From Bog-473 sp963744225 (lineage in GTDB: Bacteria > Actinomycetota > Acidimicrobiia > Acidimicrobiales > RAAP-2): a stretch of DNA of 64,000 bases. The notes below the pieces were generated by a model, which had not been told where the DNA came from, ran no database searches, and saw only the letters and a program-made list of their open reading frames with translations. The position numbers and the translations under genes are program-made. Every line of letters starts with the position of its first letter. The stretch's first letter is position 1. The stretch covers positions 1 through 64,000 of the forward strand of contig CAVUSV010000005.1 in the NCBI GenBank assembly GCA_963744225.1. The letters run 5' to 3'. Below are positions 1 to 9,266 of the stretch, in pieces.

Positions 1-440
1 CTCGACGGTCATGTGCCTCTCCTCGATCCCGTCGGGGCGGCTGGCGCACGGCGTGAGCCCGGTGGCCAGGAAGATGCTGGTGTGCTGGTCGCTCACGCCC
101 GGGGTGTTCCAGGTGCCGATCAGGAGATCCCAGCTGGGCCGCCTCGAGGCCGGCCTCCTCGGCCAGCTCGCGCCGCGCCGTCGTCCTCGCGGCCTCGCCC
201 GTCCTTGTCGCGGGTCCCCGCCGGGATCTCGAGCACCATGGCGTCGACCGCGGCGCCGGTACTGGCGCACGAGCGACACCGTGCCGTCGTCGTGGACCGG
301 GACACGGTGACCGCTCCGGGGTGGCGGATGACGAAGCGCTCGAAGGGCGTGCCGTCGGGGTCGAGCAGGTGGAGACGGTCGACGCGGAACAGCCAGGCCC
401 GGAGGAGCTCCTCCTCCGAGACGCGGCGGAAGCCCGGCAC
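1..440 (-). CDS. NUDIX hydrolase, ADP-ribose pyrophosphatase-like (partial, frameshifted)
   Basis: The gene probably hydrolyses nucleoside diphosphate sugars such as ADP-ribose. The GTG start gives a protein beginning MPGFRRVSEEELLRAW. The early part reads FERFVIRHPGAV, then after a frame change VDAMVLEIPAGTRDKDG, which is the start of the Nudix helix region. After further frame changes the segment before the window edge reads RPDGIEERHMTVE. At least two indels interrupt it, and its C-terminus lies outside the window. It starts 3 bp after the pyrG stop codon, the usual actinobacterial order pyrG-NUDIX-(xerD). The family is clear. The exact substrate is inferred from the genomic position. Confidence 0.75.
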
Positions 441-443
441 GCC

Positions 444-2088
444 CTAGGTGACGGCGTCGAGGTCGAGCAGGTGCGGCTCGCGGCCCTCGGCCCGCTCCAG
501 CGCCGCGGCCACCAGCTCGCGGAACAGGGGGTGGGCCCGGTCGGGCCGGCTCTTGAACTCGGGGTGCGCCTGGGTGGCCACCCAGTAGGGATGGTCCTCG
601 AGCTCGACGAACTCCACCAGCCGCCCGTCGGGCGACATGCCCGAGCAGACCAGGCCGACCGCCTCGAGCCGCGACTTGTACTTGTTGTTGAACTCGAAGC
701 GGTGCCGGTGTCGCTCGGTCACGGCCCAGGCGCCGTAGGCCCGGGCCACCTTGGAGTCCGGGCAGCAGCACCGCCTGGTACGAGCCGAGCCGCATGGTCC
801 CGCCCTTGTCGGTCACCTCGGCCTGGTCGGGCATGAGGTCGATGACCATGTGCGGCGAGAGGCTGTCGAACTCGCGTGAGTTGGCCCGCTCGAGCCCGGC
901 CCGGTCCCGGGCGACCGAGATGACCATGACGTGCAGGCCGAGGCACAGGCCGAGGCAGGGGATGCTCGTGGTCGCGGGCGTAGCCGGCGGCGGCGATCAT
1001 GCCCTCGATCCCCCGCTCGCCGAAGCCGCCCGGGATCACGATGGCGTCGAGCCCGCGGAGCCGGTCGGTGCCGAGCAGGTCCGGCACCAGCTCGGCGTCG
1101 ATCCAGTCCAGCTCCACCTCCGCCCCGTGGTGGAAGCCGGCGTGGCGCAGCGCCTCGACGACCGACATGTACGCGTCGGGCATGTTGACGTACTTGCCGA
1201 CGATCCCCACCTTGACGCGACGCGTCGAGCGACTCGACCCGGCCGACCAGCGCCTCCCACTCGGAGATGTCGATCCGGTGCGTCGGCGTCGTCGATGCCG
1301 AGGGTGCGGCACACGTAGGCGTCGAGGCCCTGCTCGTGGAGCACGAGGGGATCTCGTAGATGCTCGGTGCGTCGACCGCCGAGATCACGGCGTCGATGGC
1401 GACGTCGCACTGCAGCGAGATCTTGCGCTTCAGGCTCTCCGAGATCGGCTTGTCGCTGCGACAGACGATGACGTCGGGCTGGATACCGCGGCTGCGCAGC
1501 TCGGTCACCGAGTGCTGCGTGGGCTTCGTCTTCTGCTCTCCCGACACGAGGTAGGGCACCAGCGTGAGGTGGACGTAGCACACGTTGTCGCGGCCGATGT
1601 CACGGCGGAACTGCCGGATGGCCTCAATGAACGGGCACGATCTCGATGTCGCCGACGGTGCCGCCGATCTCGACGATGACGATGTCGACGTCCTCGTCGG
1701 CCAGGCGCCGGATGCGGTCCTTGATCTCGTCGGTGACGTGCGGGATGACCTGGACCGTGCGGCCGAGGAAGTCGCCCCGCCGCTCCTTCTCGATCACCGA
1801 GCGGTAGATGCCGCCGGTCGTGGTGTTGGACCGCTTGGACAGGTTCTCGTCGATGAAGCGCTCGTAGTGGCCGAGGTCGAGGTCGGTCTCGCCGCCGTCC
1901 TCGGTGACGAACACCTCGCCGTGCTCCCCGGGGTTCATGGTCCCGGGGTCGACGTTGATGTAGGGGTCGAGCTTGCACATCGTCACCCGCAGTCCGCGGC
2001 ACTTGAGGAGCCGACCGAGCGAGGAGGCGGTGAGGCCCTTCCCGAGCGAGCTCGAGACACCGCCGGTGACGAAGATGAACTTGCTCAC
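444..2088 (-). CDS. pyrG: CTP synthase, frameshifted
   Basis: CTP synthase makes CTP from UTP, ATP and glutamine. From the GTG at 2088 the amidoligase domain reads KFIFVTGGVSSSLGKGLTA and continues cleanly for about 150 residues. It then breaks near 1620, where GTGCCCGTTCATT appears to carry one extra G; the expected protein is VPFIEAIRQF. Further frame changes lie near 1345, 1280, 1220, 960 and 770. The glutaminase domain is recognisable as VKVGIVGKYVNMPDAY and IPGGFGERGIEGM. The C-terminus reads RHRHRFEFNNKY and HPEFKSRP and ends at a normal stop. All parts of a roughly 550-residue enzyme are present in order, so I read this as one real gene with sequence errors, not a decayed gene. Confidence 0.9.
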
Positions 2089-2172
2089 GCCGCCTTCGGC
2101 ACGCCGCGCATCGCTTCAGGTGATCGGTGCACCCGACCACGATAATCGAACGCGACCGGAACTCGTGGTGGA

Positions 2173-3787
2173 CTACCCCCGGGGCGATGCGCCGAGCAGC
2201 TCGCGGGCGTGCGCGCGGGCGGCGTCGCTGCCCGGGTGCCCCGAGAGCATGCGCGACAGCTCCGTGACGCGGTCCTCGCCCTGCGACCGTGGTGGCGCTG
2301 GTGACGGTGCGGCCCCGGGCCTCGCGCTTGACCACGCTGATCTGCGCGTCGGCCCGCGACGCCACCTGGGCCAGGTGGGTGACGACCAGCACCTGGCGGT
2401 CGCCGGCCACCTCGTGGAGGGCCTCGCCCAGCGCCAGGGCGGCCGCACCGCCCGACGCCCGCGTCGACCTCGTCGAAGACCATGGTCTGCGGGCCGCCGA
2501 GCGCCGACGAGCCGGATGGCCAGCATGGCCCGGGCCAGTTCCCCGCCCGACGCGGCGCGGGCGAGCGGCTGCACCGGCTCGCCCACGTTGGCCCCGAGGG
2601 CCAGCTCCACCGGCTCCCCGGTCCCCTCGGGCGCCACCCGCACCTCGAGCCGGGCGCCCGGCATGGCCAGCGACGCCAGGCGGCCGCCGACCAGCTCGCC
2701 GAAGTCCCCGGCGGCCCGGGCCCGCACGGCACGCACGGCGGCCTCGGCCTCCGCGAGCTCGGCGACGGCGCAGGTCGTGCTCGGCCTGGAGCCGGGCCGC
2801 CTCGCCCTCGGCGTCGTGCGAGCGCGGCGAGCCGGGCCGCGCCCTCCCGGCCGTAGGCCATCACGGCCCGCAGGTCCTCGCCGTACTTGCGCCGGAGCTC
2901 GGCCAGCAGCCGCCGGCGCTCCTGGACCTCGGCCAGGCGGGCGGGGTCGTCCTCCCAGCCCTCGACCTCGTCGCGCAGGGAGCGCGCCACGTCGGACAGT
3001 TCGACCGCCGCCGCGGCCAGGCGCGCTCGCGGTAGCCGTCGAAGGCCTCGCGGCCCGGACAGCGCGGCCTCGGCGCGACCCAGCAGGTCGAGGGCTCCGC
3101 CGTCGTCGCCGGAGGGATCGAGTCAGCTCCACCGCGGCCAGGCGCAGCGCTCGCGGTAGGCCGTCGGCGTCGGCCAGGCGGTCCTCCTCGCAGGCGCAGC
3201 GCCGCCTCCTCCTCGGGATCCTCGAGGTGGGCGGCCGCGATCTCGTCGACCTGGTAGCGCAGGACGTCGGCCTCGCGGGCCCGCTGCTGCTGGTCGCCGC
3301 CGAGCGCGGCCAGCGCGTCGTCGAGCGCACGGAGCTGGCTGCGCAGCGCGCGCACCCGGCTCAGGTCGGTGCCGGCGAAGGCATCGAGCACGTCGCGCTG
3401 CGCGGCGGCGGTCGACGAGGGCGCGGTGCTCGTGCTGCCCGTGGATCTCGACCAGCTCCGCCGCCGCCTCGCCCAGCGCGCCGAGCGGGGCCATGCGGCC
3501 GTCGACCCAGGCCCGCGACCGCCCTCGGCCGGCACCGAGCGGGCGAGGATCACCTCGCGCTCGGTGTCGCCCTGGCCCACGACGAAGCGCGCCTCGACCA
3601 GCGCCTCGGCCGCGCCGGCCCGCACCATGCCCGGGTGGGCGCGGCCCCCGAGGACCAGCTGCAGCGCCTCGACGACCAGCGTCTTGCCGGCCCCGGTCTC
3701 CCCGGTCAGCGCGGTCATGCCGGGGCCGAACTCGAGCGCCAGGTCCTCGATCACGCCGAGGTCGCGGACGTGCAGGTCGGTCAGCAC
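2173..3787 (-). CDS. recN: DNA repair protein RecN, frameshifted
   Basis: RecN is an SMC-like ATPase used in double-strand break repair. The GTG start gives LTDLHVRDLGVIEDLALEF followed by the Walker A motif GETGAGKTLVVEAL. The ATP-binding head is intact to about residue 85. Fragments in three frames then cover the coiled coil. The C-terminal half reads GGELARAMLAIRLVGA, then a Walker B-like segment TMVFDEVDAGVG. The end reads RVTELSRMLSGHPGSDAARAHARELLG, typical of RecN. The start overlaps the end of nadK by 7 bp. Several single-base indels break the frame. The next gene is pyrG, only 84 bp away, so the steA and mctB genes found here in mycobacteria are absent. Confidence 0.88.
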
Positions 3788-4668
3788 GGTGCCCTCACGT
3801 CGCTCCGGTCGGCGAGCAGGCGGAAGCGCAGGATGCCGCCGAACGTCTGCGGCTCGTTGCGCACGACCCGGACCGGGCGCACGGCCACGTGCAGGTGACG
3901 GTGGCGCCCGGCTGCAGCCGCCCGACGTCTTCGCCGTCGATCACGAGTGCCCCGGCCCGGTCGGGCGCGACCTCCACCACGACCTCCTGCTGGTCGGTCG
4001 AGCACGAGGCTCCGGTCGAGGGAGAAGTGCGGCGCCACCGGCGTCACCACCATGGCGCGGCAGGGTCGGCGCAAGGATCGGGCCGCCGGCGGAGAGGTTG
4101 TAGGCGGTCGAACCCGTCGGCGTGGCGATGATGAGGCCGTCGGCCGAGTAGGTCAGCGCCTCTTCCCCGTCGACCTGGTGGCCAGGCGGACGGTGTGGCC
4201 GAAGTCGATCTTCTCGATCACCACCTCGTTCAGGGCGAGCGAGCGACGACGCACCATCGCCGGTCGAACGGTCGGCGATCACCACATCGAGGGCGCAGCG
4301 GGGTTCGATGACCGCGGTCCCTTCGAAGACCTTGGTCAGTGCGCCTGCGGACCTGGTCGGGCACAAGGTCGGGCAGGTAGCCGAGGCGGCCGAAGTTGAC
4401 GCCGAGGACCGGCACGTCCTCGGCTCGCCGCCAGGCGGACCACCCGCAGGAACGTCCCGTCGCCACCCATGCTGACCGCCACCGTCGTGCCGGCCAGGTC
4501 AACGGCGGCGAGGTCGATCTCGACGCCGCCTTCGCTCACCCGGTCCGGCCCGCTGAAGCGGAGGATGCGGGCCGCGTGCCCCCGCTCGGTCAGCCAGGCG
4601 GCCGTGTCGGTGGCCAGCGCCAGGGCGTCGGGCCGGTCGGGATGGACCAGGAAGGTGACGGTCGCCAT
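3781..4668 (-). CDS. nadK: NAD kinase, frameshifted
   Basis: NAD kinase phosphorylates NAD to NADP. The ATG at 4668 opens MATVTFLVHPDRPDALALA. About 75 residues in is the family signature SMGGDGTFLR, with the GGDGT nucleotide-binding motif. Later fragments in other frames supply LTYSADGLIIATPTGSTAYN and LSAGGPI, the second family signature. The C-terminus FGGILRFRLLADRSDVRAPC runs into a TGA at 3781. At least four frame changes are needed to join these pieces, near 4400, 4330, 4175 and 4060. It sits between tlyA, whose stop is 14 bp upstream, and recN, with a 7 bp overlap, which is the standard actinobacterial arrangement. Confidence 0.88.
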
Positions 4669-4681
4669 CGGCGGCGCCGAC

Positions 4682-5547
4682 TCAGCCGGCCGGGGCGGTC
4701 GGCGGCAGGTGCCCTCCGCCTCCGACACGGCGGCGGCGAACAGGGCGGTGGCCTCGTCAGCACGAAGGCCCGGCACGCCCTTGCGGGCGTGCAGCAGGAA
4801 CTCGGACATTGCCGGCGGCGCCGGTGAGGGGGGAAGCCATCGACTCCCATGATGCCGGTTCCGACGTCGGCGAGCGCGGACGCTACGCCGTCGAGCGCAC
4901 CGAGCCAGAGCGACGGGGTCACGCACGACGCCCTTGCCCCGGGACACGGCGGCGCGACCGGCCTCGAACTGCGGCTTGACCAGAAGGACCAGGTCGGCGG
5001 CCGGTGCGGCGACGGGACCGGCCAGCGCCGGGACGACGCTGCGCAGCGAGATGAAGGACAGGTCGGCCACAACCAGCGGGCACGGCTCGTAGCCGGGGTC
5101 GGCGGCGCGCAACTCGGCCAGCGTCAGGGTCCGCGCGTTGGTGTGCTCCAGGACCGTGACGCGCGGGTCGTTGCGCAGCGAGGGATGGAGCTGGCCGTGC
5201 CCGACGTCGACGGCGTAGACGTGGCCGGCACCGCTGCTGGAGCAGGCAGTCGGTGAAGCCGCCGGTGGACGCACCCGCATCGAGTGCCCGCCGGCCCGCC
5301 ACGGAAACGTCGGAATCGGGTCAGCGCAGCCGTCGAGCTTGAGGCCGCCGCGGCTCACGAACGGCGAGGGGGCCCGAGCAGCACGACCGGCTCGTCGGGG
5401 CCGACGAGGCGGGCCGCCTTTTCCGCCGGGGCACCGGAGACCAGGACGCGCTCCGGAGGCGATGGCCGCCTGGGCCTCCTGCCTGGTGGGGACGAGGCCC
5501 CGACGCACTAGCTCGGTGTCGAGCCGGCGGCGGGCCCCGCTGCTCAG
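4682..5547 (-). CDS. tlyA: TlyA family rRNA (cytidine-2'-O)-methyltransferase, frameshifted
   Basis: TlyA methylates the ribose of cytidines in 16S and 23S rRNA. An N-terminal S4-type RNA-binding region reads RRRLDTELVRRGLVPTRQEA. The methyltransferase part shows SPFVSRGGLKLDG, ALDAGASTGGFTDCLLQ (the SAM site), VYAVDVGHGQLHPSLR, VVADLSFISLRSVVPAL and LVKPQFEAGR. All are hallmarks of the family. Several frame changes occur, for example near 5310, 5240, 4880 and 4830. No ATG or GTG lies upstream of the conserved N-terminus. A CTG at 5547, overlapping the previous stop, is the best start I can see, though an indel may hide the true one. The end TAPAG with TGA at 4682 assumes one more frame change. 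Confidence 0.82.
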
Positions 5548-6111
5548 CTGGCGGCCTTCTTGTCCTTGTCCGACTTGTCCTTGTCCGACTTCTCCTTGTC
5601 CGACTTCTTGGAGTTCTTGTGGGACGAGCTCTTGTGGGCGGTGGCCGAGGTCTGGGCGGAGCTGTGGGCCCGACGTCTTCTTGCCCGAACTGCTCCGTGG
5701 CGGCGTCACCTTCGTCGCGGCGGTGCGAGCCCGCGTGGCGGTCTTGCCGGCCTGGCTCCGCACGCCCTGGGCCGTCTTGCTGGCCTGCGCGGTCACGTCC
5801 TTGGTCGCGCTCCGGCCGGCCTCGGCCGACTTCTTCAGGATGTCGGCCACCTGGCTGGCGATGGCCTCGAGCGACTTGGCATCGATCCGATGGAGCTGGC
5901 TCGCCACCTCGTGGCGCACCAGCTCGAGCACCTGCTCGCTCGACTTCCGGCTGCGCTCCACCAAGTTGTCCACCCACTCCTGGGCCTGGTTGCGCTGGAT
6001 GTCCCCAGCGTTCACCAACTCTCGCACGATCTCCTCGGCGCGGCCACGGCTGACCTGCCCGATGACGGTCCCCGCGTCGAGGTATTTGCGGATGCGCTCA
6101 TTGCTTGCCAT
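5544..6111 (-). CDS. phasin-like, alanine/lysine-rich helical protein (one frameshift)
   Basis: The ATG at 6111 opens MASNERIRKYLDAGTVIGQV. The first 120 residues are predicted to be amphipathic helix, with LVERSRKSSEQVLELVRHEV and IASQVADILKKSAEAG. This resembles phasin or PHA-granule-associated proteins that precede tlyA in many actinobacteria. The C-terminal part is an Ala/Lys/Thr-rich, histone-like tail. Read in the frame that ends at 5544, the tail is a run of SDK-type repeats finishing DKDKKAAS. A frame change near 5670 separates the two parts. The role (granule or nucleoid association) is inferred from composition and is not established. Confidence 0.7.
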
Positions 6112-6154
6112 TGCACCAGAGTATCTGAAGTGCTAGCTGGGAGCAAGCACTTTT

Positions 6155-6934
6155 TTATCTCCCGTCGAGGGTCGTCCGCACGAGTGACACCAGGTCGGGG
6201 GCCATGGCGGCGGGGTGCGCACCGGTCGGCACGTGCCCCGGGGCGGTCACCCCTGAGAAGACGAGGGCGAAGGGAATATCCAGCTGAGCGGCCAGGGCGC
6301 CGTCTGTGGCCGGGCGGTCGCCGACCATCGCGCGAAGCTCTCCGGGCCCCACCCATGCCCGTATGGCGTCGGCGGTCGGGCGGTGGGGCTTGCCCGCCAC
6401 CTCGGGAGTCACCTCGGCGGCCGTGGCCACCGCAGCCAGCAGCGCCCCGGCGCCCGGGACCAAGCCGTCGGGCGTCGGGAGGGTGGGGTCCTCGTTTGTC
6501 CCGATGAACCGCGCGCCGGCCCGGACGGCCGTCGCGGCGTGTGCCACGGCATCGAAGGTGAACGACCGCGTCCAGCCCACCACGACCGCATCGACCGGGC
6601 CGTCGGGCACGACGACCACCCCGCGTCGGGCCAGGGCCTCGACCACGCCGTCGTCGCCCAGCACGAGGGCGGACGACCCGGGGGCGAGGAGGCCGGCGGC
6701 CACGTCGGCCGAGCTGACGAGGTCGCGGTCGTCCGCAGTGATGCCGCAATGGGCCAGGCGCCGCTGCAGCTCGGCACGGGTCGGAGCGGAGTTGTTCGTG
6801 GCGAAAAGAACCCGCACCCCGGCGCCGCGCAGCCGGGCGACGGCCTCGTCGACGCCCGGGATGGGCCGGCCGGAAAGCCACACCACACCGTCGAGGTCGA
6901 TGACCCAGGTGCCCTCCGGCGGCGGTGGCCACAT
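6155..6934 (-). CDS. HAD-superfamily hydrolase, NagD/HAD-IIA type
   Basis: This is an intact 259-residue protein of the NagD-like sugar/nucleotide phosphatase group. Motif I is WVIDLDGVVWLSG (nucleophile Asp and acid Asp), motif II is VLFATNNSAPTR, and the motif III lysine lies in EVAGKPHRP. Motif IV is AMVGDRPATDGALAAQLDI. The cap domain lies between motifs II and III, as expected for the C2 cap class. HAD-IIA genes commonly sit next to tlyA in actinobacteria. Substrate cannot be told from sequence. It is one of the few unbroken genes in the first 11 kb. Confidence 0.88.
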   Translation of the reverse strand: MWPPPPEGTWVIDLDGVVWLSGRPIPGVDEAVARLRGAGVRVLFATNNSAPTRAELQRRLAHCGITADDRDLVSSADVAAGLLAPGSSALVLGDDGVVEALARRGVVVVPDGPVDAVVVGWTRSFTFDAVAHAATAVRAGARFIGTNEDPTLPTPDGLVPGAGALLAAVATAAEVTPEVAGKPHRPTADAIRAWVGPGELRAMVGDRPATDGALAAQLDIPFALVFSGVTAPGHVPTGAHPAAMAPDLVSLVRTTLDGR

Positions 6935-6983
6935 CGGCGCCGAGGCTAACCGCCGTCCGTCGACTCAGCGGCCGAAGCTTCCC

Positions 6984-7222
6984 CCGCCCGGGCTGTCCAT
7001 GGGTCATCCGCGGGGCGGCTGATTCGCCGGAGGCGCCGGTCCGCCGATGTCTCTGAAAACGCTATCAAAACAGGATCGTGAATAGTTCGCCGTGGGGCAG
7101 GGGCAGCCCGTGGCGGTCGCCGTGACTGCAGGGCGACCGAAATGTCCTACGGCCAGCGAGGGTTTGTCGTTCCGCCCGGGCCGCAATGAAATGGGTCATC
7201 CGCAGGCGGCTGATTCGCCGAA
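6984..7222. repeat. pair of imperfect direct repeats in an intergenic region
   Basis: The gap between the HAD and CBS genes (6935-7271) contains no convincing gene. It holds two related stretches of about 50 bp, at 6984-7032 and 7172-7222. Both share CCGCCCGGGC, then ATGGGTCATCCGC, then GGCGGCTGATTCGCCG, with small differences between the copies. The copies start about 188 bp apart, in the same orientation. They may be a short dispersed repeat or regulator sites. Nothing in the sequence decides this. Confidence 0.6.
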
Positions 7223-7271
7223 TGCTGATCCGGTGATGCTCGGCCGGCGCTCCCCGGTTCGCGACGAAGGC

Positions 7272-7673
7272 TCAGATGTCGTCCCAGGGCGGTCGGAAGG
7301 TGACGGAGCGGCCGACATCGCGCTGGGTCACGAAACCGACGACGCGGTCCCGCTCGATCACGGGTAACCGGTCCCGGCGGTGCCGGCACATGACGGACAC
7401 CGCGTCTTCGACCGGGAGGTCGACGTCGACCGCGAGTACGTCGCCGGGTTCGGCGAACTCGGCCAACCGGACCTGGTGGGGGTCACGCCCCTGGGCGACC
7501 ACCCTGGCCACGATGTCCCGGTTGCTCACGGTCCCGGCCAGGCTGTCGTCGCCCAGGCAGAGCGGGACGGAGTCCTCGCGGCGTCCTGCGAGGTACTGCG
7601 CGGCATCGGCCGCCGTCTCCGTGGTCCGGAGGACCTCGATGTCCCCACACATAACGTCCCGGACGGTCCTCAT
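7272..7673 (-). CDS. CBS domain-pair protein
   Basis: A 133-residue protein made of two CBS motifs, starting MRTVRDVMCGDIEVLRTTET. The first motif contains DSVPLCLGDDSLAGTVSNRDIVARVV and the second DRLPVIERDRVVGFVTQRDV. Stand-alone CBS pairs bind adenine nucleotides and act as energy or ionic sensors. No partner domain is fused. It is transcribed away from the SOS-box gene at 7840, leaving a 166 bp divergent promoter region. The reading frame is intact. Confidence 0.85.
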   Translation of the reverse strand: MRTVRDVMCGDIEVLRTTETAADAAQYLAGRREDSVPLCLGDDSLAGTVSNRDIVARVVAQGRDPHQVRLAEFAEPGDVLAVDVDLPVEDAVSVMCRHRRDRLPVIERDRVVGFVTQRDVGRSVTFRPPWDDI

Positions 7674-7813
7674 CAGCGATCTCCCATGCAGGCCTGTCGT
7701 CGAGCCCGCGTGGCTGCCACATACCCCCGCCGGTCGGTCGGCAAACCAACGGACCTCACGGCGGCAGGGACTGCGTCTCCCCTGTCCCCGCGACTGGCCT
7801 TGCCCGCCGAAGC

Positions 7814-7833
7814 ATACGAACGTATGTTCGTAT
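7814..7833 (+). promoter_or_regulatory. LexA-type SOS box
   Basis: The sequence ATACGAAC-GTAT-GTTCGTAT is a perfect inverted repeat with 8-base arms. It contains CGAAC-N4-GTTCG, the LexA operator core known from Bacillus and actinobacteria. It ends 6 bp before the tandem GTG-ATG start of the downstream small gene. A possible -10 hexamer TATGTT lies inside the box at 7823-7828. Bound repressor would therefore cover the promoter, and the message may be leaderless. The match to the consensus is seen directly. LexA binding is inferred. Confidence 0.75.
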
Positions 7834-7839
7834 CCTGTG

Positions 7840-8130
7840 ATGGAGCGCCAACACGAACTGGAGTCACTGCGCCGGTCGCTGGCCATGCTCCGGCCCGGCG
7901 CCCCGGCCCTCGACCGCGAGGAGGCCATGCGGCTCGTGCGCGAGCTCCAGGACCTGGAACGCCAGCTCCGCCTGCTCCGTGTAGGGCTGCAACGGCTCCT
8001 GGCCGACCCGGGTGACGTCCTCAGCCGAGGGCGACGAGCGTCGTCGGGTCGGACAGGACCTCTCCCACCGCAGCGAGAAAGCGCGAGGCCGTCTGCCCGT
8101 CGACGAGGCGGTGGTCGAAGGAGAGGCTGA
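7840..8130 (+). CDS. small coiled-coil protein under an SOS box
   Basis: The ATG at 7840, preceded directly by a GTG, opens MERQHELESLRRSLAMLRPG. The next part, EEAMRLVRELQDLERQLRLLR, is a clear heptad-like, charged helix. There is no Shine-Dalgarno sequence, which fits a leaderless transcript. The open frame runs 96 codons to 8130 and overlaps the 3' end of the convergent E2 gene. The last 35 residues are low-complexity Arg/Ser/Pro. Given the indels in this region, the true end may be a TGA at 8013-8015, giving about 58 residues ending LLADPG. I do not recognise the family. Damage-inducible expression is inferred from the SOS box. Confidence 0.6.
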   Translation: MERQHELESLRRSLAMLRPGAPALDREEAMRLVRELQDLERQLRLLRVGLQRLLADPGDVLSRGRRASSGRTGPLPPQRESARPSARRRGGGRRRG

Positions 8131-9266
8131 GGGTCACCACGTCGCGCAGGGCGACCTGGTCACTCGAACGCCCAGGGGCGCCGCTCGATGGCGCCCGACC
8201 GCGAGGATGGCGGCCTCGCCGGGGTTGAGGATCGGCACGCCGGCGTCGACACCGAAGACGCCGACGTTGGTGACGGTGACCGTCCTCCGGCCAGGTCCGC
8301 CGGCGTGCAGCGGGCGGCGCGGGCGCGTCGGGTGAGGTCGTCCAGCGCGCCGGTCAGGTCGCGCAGCGTCAGATCCTGCGCGTCCTTGATGTTCGGGCAC
8401 GACCAGGCCCAACGGGCCGGCCACCGCGATGCCCAGATTGACGTAGTGCTTGGTCACCACCTCCTGGGTGGCATCGTCCCAGGACGAGTTCAGCGCCGGA
8501 TGGGCCCGCAGGCGCGAGCACAACCGCCCTGGCCACGACGGCCAGTGGCGTGATGCGCAGCCCCTCGAAGTGACGGTTCTGGCGCAGGCGCTCGACGAGC
8601 TGCACGGTCGGCGATCACATCGACGCTGAGGAACACGCAGGCCTGCGGCGCGGTGGCCACGCTGCGGACCATGGCCTCGGCCATGTGCTTCTGGACGCCA
8701 CGTACGGGCGTCCTCGTTTCGCGGTCGGGCCGCGCGTGGGCCGTTCGGCACCGGAGCCCCGGCCAGATGCGCGGCCAGGTCCTCGCGGGTGACGATGCCA
8801 CCGGGGCCCTTCCCGGCGACGTGGCCAGGTCGACCCCCTTCTGGCGGGCCATGAAGCGCACGGGCGGCGCGGCCAGCGGCCGCGGTGTCGGCGAGGGTGG
8901 CGCGGCCACGGCGCGGTCGGGGTGGGCCACACGCTGCCGCCGGCGCCGGCTGGGGGGTGCCTCCGTCGGGCCGTAGCCGACCAGCGTGGGCACCCTGTCG
9001 CCTCCGCCATCTGCGGGAAGGTCGGCCGTCTCGATGGAGACGATCGGCGCTCCGACGAAGAGCGTCTCTCCGGGGCCGGCGAGCAACTCGACCACGGTCC
9101 CCGCGTGGGGGCTGGGCAGCTCCACGACGGCCTTCTCGGTCTGGACCTCGACGAGCACCTGGTTCAGCGCTACGTGGTCGCCGGCTGCCACGTGCCAGGC
9201 CACGACCTCGGCCTCGGTCAGCCCCTCCCCCAGATCGGGCAGGAGGAAGTGCCGGACGCTCGTCAC
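8021..9266 (-). CDS. 2-oxoacid dehydrogenase E2 (lipoyl acyltransferase), frameshifted
   Basis: E2 transfers the acyl group from the lipoyl arm to CoA in the pyruvate or branched-chain dehydrogenase complex. The GTG at 9266 opens VTSVRHFLLPDLGEGLTEAE. The lipoyl-lysine motif is VEVQTEKAVVELPSPHAG. A peripheral-subunit-binding region follows, with the fragment VRFMARQKGVDLA. The catalytic domain is in pieces, but ends SLSFDHRLVDGQTASRFL with the active-site HRLVDG, then a TGA at 8021. Frame changes occur near 8980, 8840, 8740 and in the 8150-8620 stretch. The start overlaps the expected E1 beta stop as GTGA. Whether the substrate is pyruvate or branched 2-oxoacids cannot be told. Confidence 0.83.
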
